From the NCBI RefSeq assembly GCF_001623875.1, contig NZ_LWAE01000008.1:224724-288723 (forward strand): a stretch of 64,000 nucleotides of DNA. The letters run 5' to 3'. Numbering within the stretch: position 1 is the stretch's first letter; each line of letters opens with the position of its first letter. The notes beneath the pieces were generated by a model. That model was not told the DNA's origin and did no database searches. It saw only the letters and a list, made by a program, of their open reading frames with translations. This document shows, piece by piece, positions 1 to 8,459 of this stretch. The translations under genes were made by a program, and so were the position numbers. This DNA is from Clostridium magnum DSM 2767 (GTDB lineage: Bacteria; Bacillota; Clostridia; Clostridiales; Clostridiaceae).

Positions 1-828
1 AAAATCTGCAATTTCTCCATGAGCTTTGTAGTCGTGGGCTTGATACCAAGGACCTGCTTGAGTGGCACTTGTTTTTGGTGCTAGAGCTGTAGACATTAGT
101 AATCCTTCTGCGGATAATCTTGCTTTTGCCTTCCTTAAAAAGTTAGTATAGTTTTGTCTTAGTTCAGGCGGCAAAAATTCCATATCAAAATGTACATCTC
201 TAAAGTTAGATTGTTTTGCTGTTGAAATAATGTTATTAAGCAAACGATCTTGTATTTCTGGATTTGTTAAGATAATTCTTCCTAATTCTGCACTGAATTT
301 TCCTTCCTCAAGATTAGTAACTACCATCATCAAAGTTGCACCATTTGCTCTGGCTATAGCTGAAAAGTTATCTAACGGAGGAGCTTGTAATGTTCCATCT
401 CTCTTAATTCGAAAACTAAATGGTGCCAAGTATGTCAAAAATGGTGCTGCACTTCGAGCTGACTGCTGTAGTTCTGGAGTGACCCTTCCACCTAGCGGTT
501 CAACATATGCGTTTATTTCTGCCTTTCTTTTAGGTCGAGGAGGAATATACAATCTTAATCCAACTTTCAGTGGCTGGGTAGCTGAAATTCTATTGGCCTG
601 AGCAATTGTTTGATAGCTTATTCCAAGACGACGTCCAATACTGTACAAGTTATCACCTGGTTGAACCCAATAATAGCTTCCAACTATAGGAATTACCATT
701 GTCTGGCCTACTACTAATTGGTTAGGGTTTGGAATTTCATTAGCTCTCACAATTGCTGGAACTGTGGAATTATATGCTCTTGCTATTTCAAGTATTGATT
801 GTCCTGGTTGAACAACATGAATTTGCAT
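1..828 (-). CDS. SleL/YaaH-like spore peptidoglycan hydrolase (LysM-LysM-GH18), 5' part
   Basis: Partial gene, open to the left edge, 276 codons visible. Read on the minus strand it begins MQIHVVQPGQSILEIA, a LysM repeat (about residues 2-47), followed by a second LysM (about 52-97, YWVQPGDNLYSIGRR) and then the start of a glycosyl hydrolase family 18 domain. FDMEFLPP matches the GH18 active-site strand, with the Glu as probable acid/base. This layout is that of YaaH/SleL enzymes, which act on cortex peptidoglycan during germination (family knowledge). The start at 828 has a strong AGAAGGAGATATC ribosome site. No signal peptide is visible, as in other YaaH-type proteins. The C-terminus lies outside the window, so the exact subfamily stays open. 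Confidence 0.85.
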   Translation of the reverse strand, partial: MQIHVVQPGQSILEIARAYNSTVPAIVRANEIPNPNQLVVGQTMVIPIVGSYYWVQPGDNLYSIGRRLGISYQTIAQANRISATQPLKVGLRLYIPPRPKRKAEINAYVEPLGGRVTPELQQSARSAAPFLTYLAPFSFRIKRDGTLQAPPLDNFSAIARANGATLMMVVTNLEEGKFSAELGRIILTNPEIQDRLLNNIISTAKQSNFRDVHFDMEFLPPELRQNYTNFLRKAKARLSAEGLLMSTALAPKTSATQAGPWYQAHDYKAHGEIADF

Positions 829-930
829 GATATCTCCTTCTAATAACATAATTTACCTATATCATTATATGAAATAGAAAGAAAATGATGCTAATATATT
901 AGTTTAAAATAATAGTCACTTATCTGATAC

Positions 931-1670
931 ATGACTTTAGAAGAGTTTAAAATAGCTAACAAATGTTTTATAGAGGAAGGCACAGAAAACAACATAGTAG
1001 ATGGCGCTAAATATGTTTTAGCGGACACCTCCACTGATGAGCCTAGTGCAGCAATTTTTAGTAAGGATAACCTTGTTATAAACGGAAATGGTAAACTAAC
1101 TGTTAAGGGAAATTATAAGGATGGAATTACTAGTAAAGATGATTTAAAAGTTATGGGAGGAAATATTCAAATTACAGCAGTTGATGATGGTTTAGTAGGA
1201 CGTGACATATTAGCAGTAAAAGATGGTACCATAACTATTGAATCAGGTGGAGATGCAGTGAAGTCTTCAAATGATACAGACAGTACTCAAGGAATTATAG
1301 CTATTGAAAAGGGTACCTTTAACCTAAAAGCCCAAAAGGATGGAATACAAGCAGAAACAGCAATACTTATTGCAGATGGTTCCTTTAATATTACCACTGG
1401 CGGAGGCAGTGTAAACGGCACTAAAAAAGCAGAAGAAGGCATGAGAGGACCAATGGGTGGTAAGGACAATAATACCCTACAACTAATGCTGAAACAGAAA
1501 CTGATGGACTTTATACTGATGGAAATTATGAAGGTGGAACAAAGGTTGTAGACTTTACTATTTCAAGTTCAGTAACTTGGCTTAACGAATCTGGAGTGAC
1601 AACTGCTAAAAGTTCTATGCATGGAGGTAAAGGAGGTCAAAAAGGTCAAGCGCCTACTACAGGTCAATAA
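931..1670 (+). pseudogene. Degraded Cthe_2159/DUF4353-like carbohydrate-binding protein
   Basis: Repeats such as DNLVINGNGKLTVKGNYKDG and GGNIQITAVDDGLVGRD are the right-handed beta-helix pattern of Cthe_2159-type carbohydrate-binding proteins. The normal signal peptide and N-terminal part are absent and no ribosome site precedes 931. Around 1480 the frame shifts: the original frame ends at 1551, but a second frame continues sensibly (ETDGLYTDGNYEGG, DFTISSSVTWLNESG, a Gly/Gln-rich tail) to a TAA at 1668-1670. I infer a truncated, frameshifted remnant. Such proteins normally accompany VTC, DUF4956 and CotH genes, which fits the genes at 5.6-8.1 kb. A copy of the dispersed repeat begins directly after the old stop codon. 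Confidence 0.75.
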
Positions 1671-1854
1671 TGAAGTGTAAACTTGAATCAGATGGAGGTT
1701 CAAACTCCACCTGATTCTTAGTTGAACGAATCCAGGGAGATAGCCGCTGGCAACGTACACTTTGAAGAAAAGCAGCGAACCAAAATCTCTGATTTTGTGT
1801 GAGTCGCTTTCACAGAGTGCGTATGGGAGTATTAGAGCGGGTAGTCATCGGATA
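1671..1854 (+). repeat. Dispersed modular hairpin repeat, copy R1
   Basis: 184 bp, running from TGAAGTGTAAACTTGAATC to TCATCGGATA. It has the family's first hairpin (AATCAGATGG against CCACCTGATT), the conserved core TTAGTTGAACGAATCCAGGG, and a second hairpin enlarged by the cassette AGCAGCGAACCAAAATC paired with GATTTTGTGTGAGTCGC. It starts immediately after the TAA of the preceding pseudogene and is followed by a terminator. The same unit occurs at 3194, 8189, 10777, 24853, 50305 and 56916. Confidence 0.92.
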
Positions 1855-1862
1855 AATAAAAA

Positions 1863-1910
1863 AGATAGGTTTTACTTGTGAAAGTAAGTAAAACCTATCT
1901 CTTTTTTTAT
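1863..1910. terminator. Bidirectional intrinsic terminator
   Basis: Perfect 15-bp stem AGATAGGTTTTACTT / AAGTAAAACCTATCT with T-rich flanks on both sides. It lies between repeat R1 and the end of the minus-strand kinase gene, so it can end transcripts from either direction. Confidence 0.85.
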
Positions 1911-3172
1911 TTATTTCCTACACGAGGAAGTTCAACTGTGAAGGTAGTGTTTTCATTTAAGCTGCTCTTAACAGATATTTTACCATTATGCTGTTCTACA
2001 ATAGCTTTAGCTATAGAGAGTCCTAATCCATAGCCTCCACTGTTTTTTGAACGAGACTTGTCAACACAGTAGAATCTATCAAAAATTTTGTCTAGATGTT
2101 CTTCAGATATTCCCTTGCCAGTATTGGATATTTTAAGTATCGCTTTGTTATTATACTTTTTAAATGAGAGAGAAATCTTGCCTTCAGGATTTGTATATTT
2201 TAAAGCATTATCTAGTAATATCATTACAACTTGTTTAATTTGCTCGCTGTTTCCGTGACTTATAACATTAGGCTCAATATTATAATCCAGAACCATATTA
2301 TTTTCAAAAATAGAGGCTTCCATTGTTAAAATAACATTTTCTATAGTTTCGCTTAAATCAAAATCAGTAGAAATTAACTTCATATCTGAGTTATCTGCTT
2401 TAGCAAGATATAGTAAATCATTTGTCAATTTAGTCATTCTCTCAACCTCTGATTTTATAAAGTAAATCCATTTGGATTGATTTATTATAGTATCTTCACT
2501 GTTTGATAAAAGTACATCAGCATTTGTATTTATAACAGCCAGCGGCGTCTTCAACTCATGAGATGCGTCTGCAACGAACTGTTTTTGCCTATCAAAGGTT
2601 TCTTTAATTGGTTTTATAGATTTATTGGCAAAGAACCTACTTATAAAGTAAATTGCTATAAGCGTAACTAAAGCTACAGCTGAGAATGTATAAATTAAGT
2701 TTGTTAGATATGAGTATCTTGAAGTTACATCTAAAAATACCATTTTATAGCCTAAATCCTCTGGAGATTCCTTAATTACAAATTCCCAGTAAGTATCCTC
2801 TAGCTTGAACCTACCATTGCTTGAGTTTTCTGATAAAGCCTTATCTTTTGCTGATTCATAAAATTTTTCATCCATATCAAATATAGAAAAACTGTTTATT
2901 ATTTTTTTGTTATTATCAATTATTAATGTAAAGGATATGGAGCGTTCTCCGCGGTGTTCTTCTTTTTTATTATTGCTATCTAGATTATGTTGTTCCTTTA
3001 GAATGTTATCAGGCTTTTTGTTAAAATCCGATACTTTGCTCATTTCCATAGATATATCATTACGTACGTTTTTATAGGTGATCAAATATATACTTGTGAA
3101 AGAAATTATCATCATAATGGAAATGATAACTAAATTTAACACCAGAAATCTGTTTCTAAGCTGTTTAAACAT
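1907..3172 (-). CDS. Membrane sensor histidine kinase
   Basis: 421 residues. One membrane helix at about 10-31, an extracytoplasmic sensor region (about 32-155), a second helix at about 157-179, then the kinase core. The H box is ASHELKTP with phospho-accepting His205. The N box (LLDNALKYTN) and G boxes (GKGISEEHL, GGYGLGLSIAK) are intact, so it should be active. It belongs with the OmpR-type regulator at 3381-4055, which lies upstream on the same strand; a 183-bp repeat copy (R2) now separates them. The signal is unknown. Nearness to the VTC/DUF4956/GtrA genes suggests a role in that envelope system, but this is only inferred from position. Confidence 0.9.
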   Translation of the reverse strand: MFKQLRNRFLVLNLVIISIMMIISFTSIYLITYKNVRNDISMEMSKVSDFNKKPDNILKEQHNLDSNNKKEEHRGERSISFTLIIDNNKKIINSFSIFDMDEKFYESAKDKALSENSSNGRFKLEDTYWEFVIKESPEDLGYKMVFLDVTSRYSYLTNLIYTFSAVALVTLIAIYFISRFFANKSIKPIKETFDRQKQFVADASHELKTPLAVINTNADVLLSNSEDTIINQSKWIYFIKSEVERMTKLTNDLLYLAKADNSDMKLISTDFDLSETIENVILTMEASIFENNMVLDYNIEPNVISHGNSEQIKQVVMILLDNALKYTNPEGKISLSFKKYNNKAILKISNTGKGISEEHLDKIFDRFYCVDKSRSKNSGGYGLGLSIAKAIVEQHNGKISVKSSLNENTTFTVELPRVGNK

Positions 3173-3193
3173 AATAGGCTCCCTTCAAAATTC

Positions 3194-3376
3194 ATCCGAT
3201 GACTACCCGCTCTAATACTCCCATACGCACTCTGTGAAAGCGACTCACACAAAATCAGAGATTTTGGTTCGCTGCTTTTCTTCAAAGTGGGAGTAAAGAC
3301 CGGTTACGTCCCTGGATTCGTTCAACTAAGAATCAGGTGGAGTTTGAAACCCCATCTGATTCAAGTTTATACTTCA
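3194..3376 (-). repeat. Dispersed modular hairpin repeat, copy R2
   Basis: 183 bp, minus orientation: the GAAGT end is at 3376 and the ATCCGATGA end at 3194. It closely matches R1, including the same large cassette in hairpin 2. It begins 4 bp after the stop codon of the response regulator gene and fills the gap to the kinase gene, so it lies inside a probable two-gene transcript. Confidence 0.92.
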
Positions 3377-3380
3377 TCCA

Positions 3381-4055
3381 TTAGTTTGACTCTAAAATAT
3401 AGCCTACACCTCTTACGGTGTTAATAGTAACTTTAGAGTTTAAGTAAGTCAGTTTCTTTCGTAAAAAGGAGATATAAACTTCTACATGATTATGCTCAAC
3501 CTCAGAGTCGAAGCCCCACAGTTTTTCAATTATAAGCTCCTTTGAGGAAGCTATGTTTTTCCTCATAATAAGCAGCTCTAAAAGCTGAGATTCCTTCAAT
3601 ATAAGTTTGATCTCTTTATTGTCTTTACTTAATTTCAAGGTAGAAGTATTTAACTGTAAATCTCCAAATTTTAAGGAATTGTCCTGTAGTACCTCACCTT
3701 TCCGTCTTGACATAGCTCTTATTCTGGCAAGTAGTTCTTCACTTGCAAAGGGTTTTGCTAAGTAATCATCAGCACCACTGTCTAGTCCAAGGACCTTGTC
3801 GCTTATTTCTCCTCTTGCAGTTAGAAGTATGACCGGAGTAGAAATTTCTTCTTTCCTAATAGTTTTAAGAATAGTTATACCATCCATTTTAGGAAGCATA
3901 ATATCTAAAACTATTAAATCGTAGATGTTGGTTAAGGCATTATCTAAGCCACTTTCTCCATCGTTAACAGCATCTACAGTATAATTATTTTTTCTTAGTA
4001 TTTGTGCTAAAGCCTCAGCTAAAGGAAGTTCATCTTCTACTATCAAAATTCTCAT
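3381..4055 (-). CDS. OmpR/PhoB-family response regulator
   Basis: 224 residues. Receiver domain about 1-118 with acidic pocket (VEDE near the N-terminus), phospho-acceptor Asp51 in LIVLDIMLP and Lys in LAKPF. C-terminal winged helix about 128-223 ending in TVRGVGYILE, typical of OmpR/PhoB DNA-binding domains. It is co-oriented with the kinase at 1907-3172 and presumably its partner. The IS605-type element ends about 60 bp upstream of its start, so the native promoter may have been displaced or altered. Targets are unknown; the divergent VTC/DUF4956/GT cluster is the obvious candidate by position. Confidence 0.92.
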   Translation of the reverse strand: MRILIVEDELPLAEALAQILRKNNYTVDAVNDGESGLDNALTNIYDLIVLDIMLPKMDGITILKTIRKEEISTPVILLTARGEISDKVLGLDSGADDYLAKPFASEELLARIRAMSRRKGEVLQDNSLKFGDLQLNTSTLKLSKDNKEIKLILKESQLLELLIMRKNIASSKELIIEKLWGFDSEVEHNHVEVYISFLRKKLTYLNSKVTINTVRGVGYILESN

Positions 4056-4104
4056 ATTATTCGCTCCTTACTTTAGGATATGTTTATCTCTAATTATATC
4101 ATAA

Positions 4105-4230
4105 GAAAGCTTTAGTGAACTCTCCCCCACTTTAGAAGTGGGGGCTTCATAAGACTTAAAAATCTATGCAATCTTTATTCTTATAGGCGTATCCACTTCG
4201 CCACTACTGTATAGGACTTGTAAGCCCACA
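4105..4230 (-). ncRNA. Probable TnpB guide RNA (omega/reRNA) scaffold and guide
   Basis: In IS605-type elements the guide RNA overlaps the 3' end of tnpB and runs through the right-end hairpin, with the guide taken from flanking DNA (family knowledge). Here the tnpB stop is followed by the hairpin at 4124-4144 and then flanking sequence beginning near 4114. The predicted guide on the minus strand therefore begins TAAAGCTTTCTTATG. No RNA data are available; the boundary could be off by a few bases. Confidence 0.5.
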
Positions 4231-5480
4231 ACGCTACTTTTCTTTAATATGTTTAATGCTCCGTTAACATCAGCATTTAGGTAATATCCATTTTTAGTTT
4301 TATACAATCCTCTTTTAATTCTTTTACCACTAAAAATTATATCTGCTGGATTATCTGCATTGTATTTAGGTATAGTATCATTATCAAAAAAACTCGCCCT
4401 TGAAGTATAGCTTTCTTCTTGTTTTACAAAGTTAATCCCATATAGCTTACAAAGATATTCTAACTTTTCTTTTATATTTCCAACTGGTATATTAACAAAG
4501 TTCTGATTATTAATTTTACCTAAATTACTATCTCTTTGAAGTGTTTGATTATATCCAATTACTAGGTTTCCTATATTGTTTTCTAAGCAATAATTAATGA
4601 TATATCTACAGGTTTTATTAATGTAATCATTTACTTTATTATTTCTGTTGTTTTTTAATATAGACTGTGTTTTAGTAGTTCCCTTAGCCCCTTGTAAGTC
4701 CTTTATGCTTTGTAGTCTACTATTTTCCTTATTAAACCATTGGTTAATAGACTTTAATTTTCTTCCATCTATGATAAATGTTTTTCCCTGGTTAGTTACA
4801 CAAGTTGCCAGATTATTTAACCCTATATCTATTGCAAGTGCTTTTGTTTTATCTAAATCCCTTTGAGCTTCAACTACTTCATAAGTATATTGTATTTCAA
4901 AGAACCTTGCATTATCTTTAGGTATTATTCTAATCTCTTTTACTTTCTTATCTAAAAGTATAGGTGGTATTTTAATTTTAATAGGCTTATGAGTCTTTTT
5001 ATAATTGTTAGAATAAGGAATAATTAGTTCATTACCCTTTACCCTTACAAAGCCTATTACAAGAGTTGCAAAACCATCTTTTTTAAGATATTTAGGCAGT
5101 TTAATTGCTCTAAAATCATATGTACCCTTTTTTGCAAGTTTAATTAGTCCGAAAAATGACTTAAATACTCCATCTACCTCTTTTAGAATTTGTTGAGCCA
5201 TGTTACTGTTTAGTAATTTATAAGTTTCATTACTTTTACAAATAGCATAGTTCTTTTCATAATTAAGATACTCTTTTTGATCAAAGTAATATTGTCTTAC
5301 ATTATACAAACCATAGTTATATAGATTTTTAGCAATATGAGATAACTCTCTAAGATTTTCATAGTCTTCTTTAGATAGTTTTTTCAACTGTTGTTTTACA
5401 CATAGATACATCTTTATTCACCTCACTTTCTGCTTATATTATACCACCATTTTACTATTAATTATAGTATTGAGTAAAAT
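4115..5480 (-). mobile_element. IS200/IS605-superfamily element carrying tnpB only
   Basis: Bounded on its right end (low coordinate) by a perfect hairpin CCCCCACTT-TAG-AAGTGGGGG at 4124-4144 followed by GTTCAC on the minus strand. On the left end it is bounded by an imperfect palindrome (ATTTTACT ... AGTAAAAT) at 5449-5480. The sequence just outside the left end reads GATATTAC on the minus strand, compatible with the TTAC target motif used by IS608-like elements. There is no tnpA, so this is a non-autonomous or IS1341-like copy. It sits between the two-component pair and the VTC operon. Exact ends are inferred from the hairpins, not proven. Confidence 0.7.
4164..5411 (-). CDS. tnpB: TnpB RNA-guided nuclease, variant without zinc finger
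   Basis: 415 residues, about the usual TnpB length. RuvC-I is ALAIDIGLNNLATC with catalytic Asp195; RuvC-III is NADVNGALNILK with Asp381. At the RuvC-II position the sequence is LVIGYNQT, so the usual Glu is replaced by Gly286. A conserved-looking EESYTSRASF (Glu332/333) precedes RuvC-III and may supply the missing carboxylate; TnpB lineages with relocated catalytic Glu have been described. No CxxC pairs of the usual zinc finger are present. The start follows a GAGGTGAATAAAG ribosome site. The protein cuts DNA guided by the element's own RNA and helps retain the element (family knowledge). Confidence 0.85.
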   Translation of the reverse strand: MYLCVKQQLKKLSKEDYENLRELSHIAKNLYNYGLYNVRQYYFDQKEYLNYEKNYAICKSNETYKLLNSNMAQQILKEVDGVFKSFFGLIKLAKKGTYDFRAIKLPKYLKKDGFATLVIGFVRVKGNELIIPYSNNYKKTHKPIKIKIPPILLDKKVKEIRIIPKDNARFFEIQYTYEVVEAQRDLDKTKALAIDIGLNNLATCVTNQGKTFIIDGRKLKSINQWFNKENSRLQSIKDLQGAKGTTKTQSILKNNRNNKVNDYINKTCRYIINYCLENNIGNLVIGYNQTLQRDSNLGKINNQNFVNIPVGNIKEKLEYLCKLYGINFVKQEESYTSRASFFDNDTIPKYNADNPADIIFSGKRIKRGLYKTKNGYYLNADVNGALNILKKSSVVGLQVLYSSGEVDTPIRIKIA

Positions 5481-5626
5481 GTAATATCATGATATACACG
5501 CAGGCTTAAATGAATTTACCAAAGTTATTGAAGCTTTTAAAAGTATTTAAGGTTTGTTTAAGGTTAGGCTTCTAAAATAAAGTTAAAGCAGTAAACTCTT
5601 TAAAGTTAGTAGAAAGGAGAAGTTAA

Positions 5627-6424
5627 ATGGCTATAGAGGTTTTTAATAGAAGTGAATGTAAATTTTTAATCGATAAGGATGTATATGAAGCGTTAAATAT
5701 AAAGCTTCTAGAATATATGAAGAGGGATGATTACAATAAAGTTCATGATTTTTATACAATAAGTAATATTTACTATGATACGAAGGACAATTTCTTAATA
5801 AGAAATTCCCTAACCAAACCTAAGTATAAAGAAAAGCTTCGTATCAGGGCTTATGGAGTTCCCCATATAGATGACAAAGTATATTTAGAAATTAAGAAAA
5901 AGGTCAATGGACTTGGTAATAAGAGAAGGACATCTATTAAATTAAGGGAGACTTATGAAGTTTTAAGTACAGGTGAAAAACCTAAGCTTGAAAGCTATAT
6001 GAATAAACAGGTTATTAATGAAATTCAATATATGTTAAAGCTTTATAATCTTGAACCAAAGGCCTATATAGCTTATGACAGAAAGGCTATGTTTGGCAAA
6101 GATAACAGGGAAGTAAGAATAACCTTTGATACAAATATTCGAACTAGAAGATATGATTTGAAACTTGAAGCAGGAGATTATGGAGAACCTCTGTTGGAAA
6201 AAGGCAAGTGCCTTATGGAAGTTAAAGTTGAAAAAAATATTCCAATATGGTTGGCTAGGCTTCTATCAGAATACAAGATCTATAAAGCAAGCTTTTCAAA
6301 GTATGGTAATGAATATAAAAAAATGCTTATAAATAATAAAAATATGAAGGGAGAAATGAATAAATGTTTGACTCAGTATTCAGCTCAATATCAAATGCAG
6401 CAGCTAGTAACCCAATTTCCTTAA
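5627..6424 (+). CDS. VTC-domain (polyphosphate polymerase-like) protein
   Basis: 265 residues. The fold is recognisable from the ordered tunnel motifs: RSECKFLID near the N-terminus, NIYYDT, KEKLRIRAYG, VYLEIKKKVNG, RITFDTNIR and LMEVKVEK. These basic and acidic strands match the VTC/CYTH triphosphate-tunnel superfamily, whose yeast member Vtc4 makes polyphosphate from ATP. Bacterial versions occur beside DUF4956, CotH and Cthe_2159 genes as here; their product is not established. It is soluble, with a good ribosome site (AAAGGAGAAGTTAA). Its last 61 bp overlap the start of the next gene, which is longer than usual for translational coupling. Confidence 0.85.
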   Translation: MAIEVFNRSECKFLIDKDVYEALNIKLLEYMKRDDYNKVHDFYTISNIYYDTKDNFLIRNSLTKPKYKEKLRIRAYGVPHIDDKVYLEIKKKVNGLGNKRRTSIKLRETYEVLSTGEKPKLESYMNKQVINEIQYMLKLYNLEPKAYIAYDRKAMFGKDNREVRITFDTNIRTRRYDLKLEAGDYGEPLLEKGKCLMEVKVEKNIPIWLARLLSEYKIYKASFSKYGNEYKKMLINNKNMKGEMNKCLTQYSAQYQMQQLVTQFP

Positions 6425-7059
6425 CGGATTCTGTTTTAACTATCCTTATATCTTTTATATTAGGGGCAGTTATTAGTATTACTTATATGAAGACCTCAAA
6501 TAAAGGAGGTTACTCACAAAACTTTTCTTTAACATTGATAATAATACCAACGGTAATAGCTATTATAGTACTTCTAATAGGAAATAACATAGCTAGAGCT
6601 TTTAGCTTAGCTGGAGCCTTTTCAATAATAAAATTTAGAAGTGCACCTGGAGATCCAAAGGATATAGCTTTTGTACTATTTACTATGGCAGCAGGTCTTG
6701 CTTGTGGTGTAGGGGCTTATAGCTATGCGGGGATGTTCACAGTTTTTCTTTGTGTGCTAATGTATGTTCTTAGTGTTATAAACTTTGGTGCAAAAAAAGT
6801 TTCAAATAAACTTTTAAAGATTACAATACCAGAAGATTTAGAGTATGAGGGTGTTTTTGAAGACATATTTGCAACATATACAACTAGACATGAATTAATA
6901 AGAGTAAAAACAATGGATTTAGGCAGTCTATTTCAGCTTGTTTTCACTGTGACAATGGATAATAAAAAAAGTGAAAAGGAATTTTTAGATGCCTTAAGGT
7001 GTAGAAATGGTAACTTAAATATTGTTTTGTCTATGACTGAAGATATGTCAGGATATTAA
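6364..7059 (+). CDS. DUF4956 integral membrane protein
   Basis: 231 residues with about four membrane helices in the first 150 residues (for example VLTILISFILGAVISITYM and SLTLIIIPTVIAIIVLLIG), followed by a cytosolic tail of about 80 residues. The segment LAGAFSIIKFRSAPGDPKDI is highly typical of DUF4956 proteins, which are regularly encoded next to VTC-domain genes. I infer that the two form a membrane complex, perhaps synthesis plus export of a polyanion, but no function is proven. The start at 6364 has GGGAGAA upstream, inside the end of the VTC gene. Confidence 0.88.
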   Translation: MFDSVFSSISNAAASNPISLTDSVLTILISFILGAVISITYMKTSNKGGYSQNFSLTLIIIPTVIAIIVLLIGNNIARAFSLAGAFSIIKFRSAPGDPKDIAFVLFTMAAGLACGVGAYSYAGMFTVFLCVLMYVLSVINFGAKKVSNKLLKITIPEDLEYEGVFEDIFATYTTRHELIRVKTMDLGSLFQLVFTVTMDNKKSEKEFLDALRCRNGNLNIVLSMTEDMSGY

Positions 7060-7092
7060 AAAATGTTCAAATTATAAAAGGAGGTGCAATTT

Positions 7093-8109
7093 ATGACAAT
7101 TTTGATTCCCGCTTATGAACCTAGTAAAAGACTAATTAACTTGATATATGATTTGATAGATATATGTGATTACCACATTGTAATTGTTGATGATGGAAGC
7201 GGAGAAGAGTTTAAATATATTTTTGATACTGCTTTAAGTCTTGGATGTACTGTCCTAAAACATGAGAAAAATAAAGGTAAAGGAGCAGCTTTAAAAACTG
7301 GATTCAAGTATATAAAAGATACTAAAGAGGATGAAGGAGTGGTTACCGCAGACTGCGATGGACAGCATTTGCCAAAAGACATTGTCAAAATTGCTGAGTC
7401 CATAAAAGAGCATAATAATACCATAGTACTTGGAACCAGAAGGTTTGTAGGGAAAGTTCCTTTCCGAAGCCGCTTTGGCAACAGCCTAACTAGAACTATT
7501 TTCTCCTTTGCAAGTGGTGCCAAGATCTATGATACTCAAACTGGCCTCCGAGGGTTTTCGCTGGAGATGCTTAATTGGCTTTGCGAAGTTCCCGGTGACA
7601 GATTTGAATATGAGATGAATATGCTTTTGGAGGCTGTTCCAGCAGGTTACAGCTTTCAAGAGGTAGATATGGAAACTGTATATCTAGAACAAAATAAGTC
7701 CTCTCACTTTCATCCTTTAAAGGATTCTCTCAGGGTATATATGCCTATTCTAAAATTCAGCATGTCGTCTCTTTTATCTGGAGTGCTTGATTTCTTACTT
7801 TTAGGAATAATACAGCTTTTTACTTCAAATTTATTTCTAGCAGTAGTAGGTGCAAGGGTCTGCAGTTCAGTGTTTAACTATACAGTAAATAGGCTTTATG
7901 TATTTTCAAAGTTTAAGTATGCCGCAGTTAAGACTTCTTTGCCAAGATATTTTATCCTTGCAGCCTTCGTAATGCTTGCAAACTACGGTATAATCGACAT
8001 ATATTACAGCATAATAGGATTATCCTTATTTTTCGCTAAAATCTTCACTGAAATAACAATTTTCTTTTTTAGCTTTTGGTCACAAAGGAAATTTGTTTTT
8101 GCTAAATAG
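7093..8109 (+). CDS. Bifunctional GT2 glycosyltransferase / GtrA-family protein
   Basis: 338 residues from ATG 7093, chosen over the GTG at 7084 because AAAGGAGGTG is 8 bp before the ATG. The N-terminal GT2 domain (about 1-215) resembles dolichyl-phosphate-mannose synthase: ILIPAYEPS, VDDGSG, GKGAALKTGF, and the acidic metal/sugar site TADCDGQH. The C-terminal part (about 220-338) has four hydrophobic helices and the GtrA signature (FNYTVNRLYVF), a family that moves polyprenyl-linked sugars across the membrane. The likely role is to charge a lipid carrier with a sugar and flip it for envelope glycosylation. It follows DUF4956 by 33 bp, so it is probably co-transcribed. Confidence 0.88.
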   Translation: MTILIPAYEPSKRLINLIYDLIDICDYHIVIVDDGSGEEFKYIFDTALSLGCTVLKHEKNKGKGAALKTGFKYIKDTKEDEGVVTADCDGQHLPKDIVKIAESIKEHNNTIVLGTRRFVGKVPFRSRFGNSLTRTIFSFASGAKIYDTQTGLRGFSLEMLNWLCEVPGDRFEYEMNMLLEAVPAGYSFQEVDMETVYLEQNKSSHFHPLKDSLRVYMPILKFSMSSLLSGVLDFLLLGIIQLFTSNLFLAVVGARVCSSVFNYTVNRLYVFSKFKYAAVKTSLPRYFILAAFVMLANYGIIDIYYSIIGLSLFFAKIFTEITIFFFSFWSQRKFVFAK

Positions 8110-8188
8110 ACACTTTTATGCTCACAATGAAGGTGCCTAAAAGTAGGTTGGAACAGAACTCCTACTAATTTATAGAAATTCCGTAGTT

Positions 8189-8417
8189 TATCCGATGACT
8201 ACCCGCTCTAATACTCCCATACGCACTCTGTGAAAGCGACTCACACAAAATCAGAGATTTTGGTTCGCTGCTTTTCTCCAAAGTGTACATTCCGAGCGGC
8301 TACGTCCCTGGATTCGTTCAGCTAAGAATCAAGTGGGGGTTAAATGCCTAAATGGCATTTAACGGGCAAAGCCCCGGGTCGTAGACGAAACCCCATTTGA
8401 TTCAAGTTTACACTTCA
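8189..8417 (-). repeat. Dispersed modular hairpin repeat, copy R3 (longest)
   Basis: 229 bp, minus orientation. It carries both optional cassettes: the nested hairpins in the apex of hairpin 1 (TTAAATGCC-TAAAT-GGCATTTAA and CGGGCAAAGCCCCG) and the AGCAGCGAACC cassette in hairpin 2. It lies between the GtrA gene and a terminator. Confidence 0.92.
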
Positions 8418-8419
8418 TA

Positions 8420-8459
8420 CAAAACCTACCAAAGTGTGCTGAACTTGGTAGGTTTTTTC
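8420..8459 (+). terminator. Intrinsic terminator
   Basis: AAACCTACCAA / TTGGTAGGTT stem followed by six T. It is placed to end transcripts of the 5627-8109 operon, but repeat R3 now lies between the operon and this terminator. Confidence 0.85.

Noticed and set aside
230..601. Plus-strand open frame of 123 codons
   Set aside because: It is opposite the SleL-like LysM/GH18 gene, which has clear family motifs and a ribosome site; the plus frame resembles nothing.
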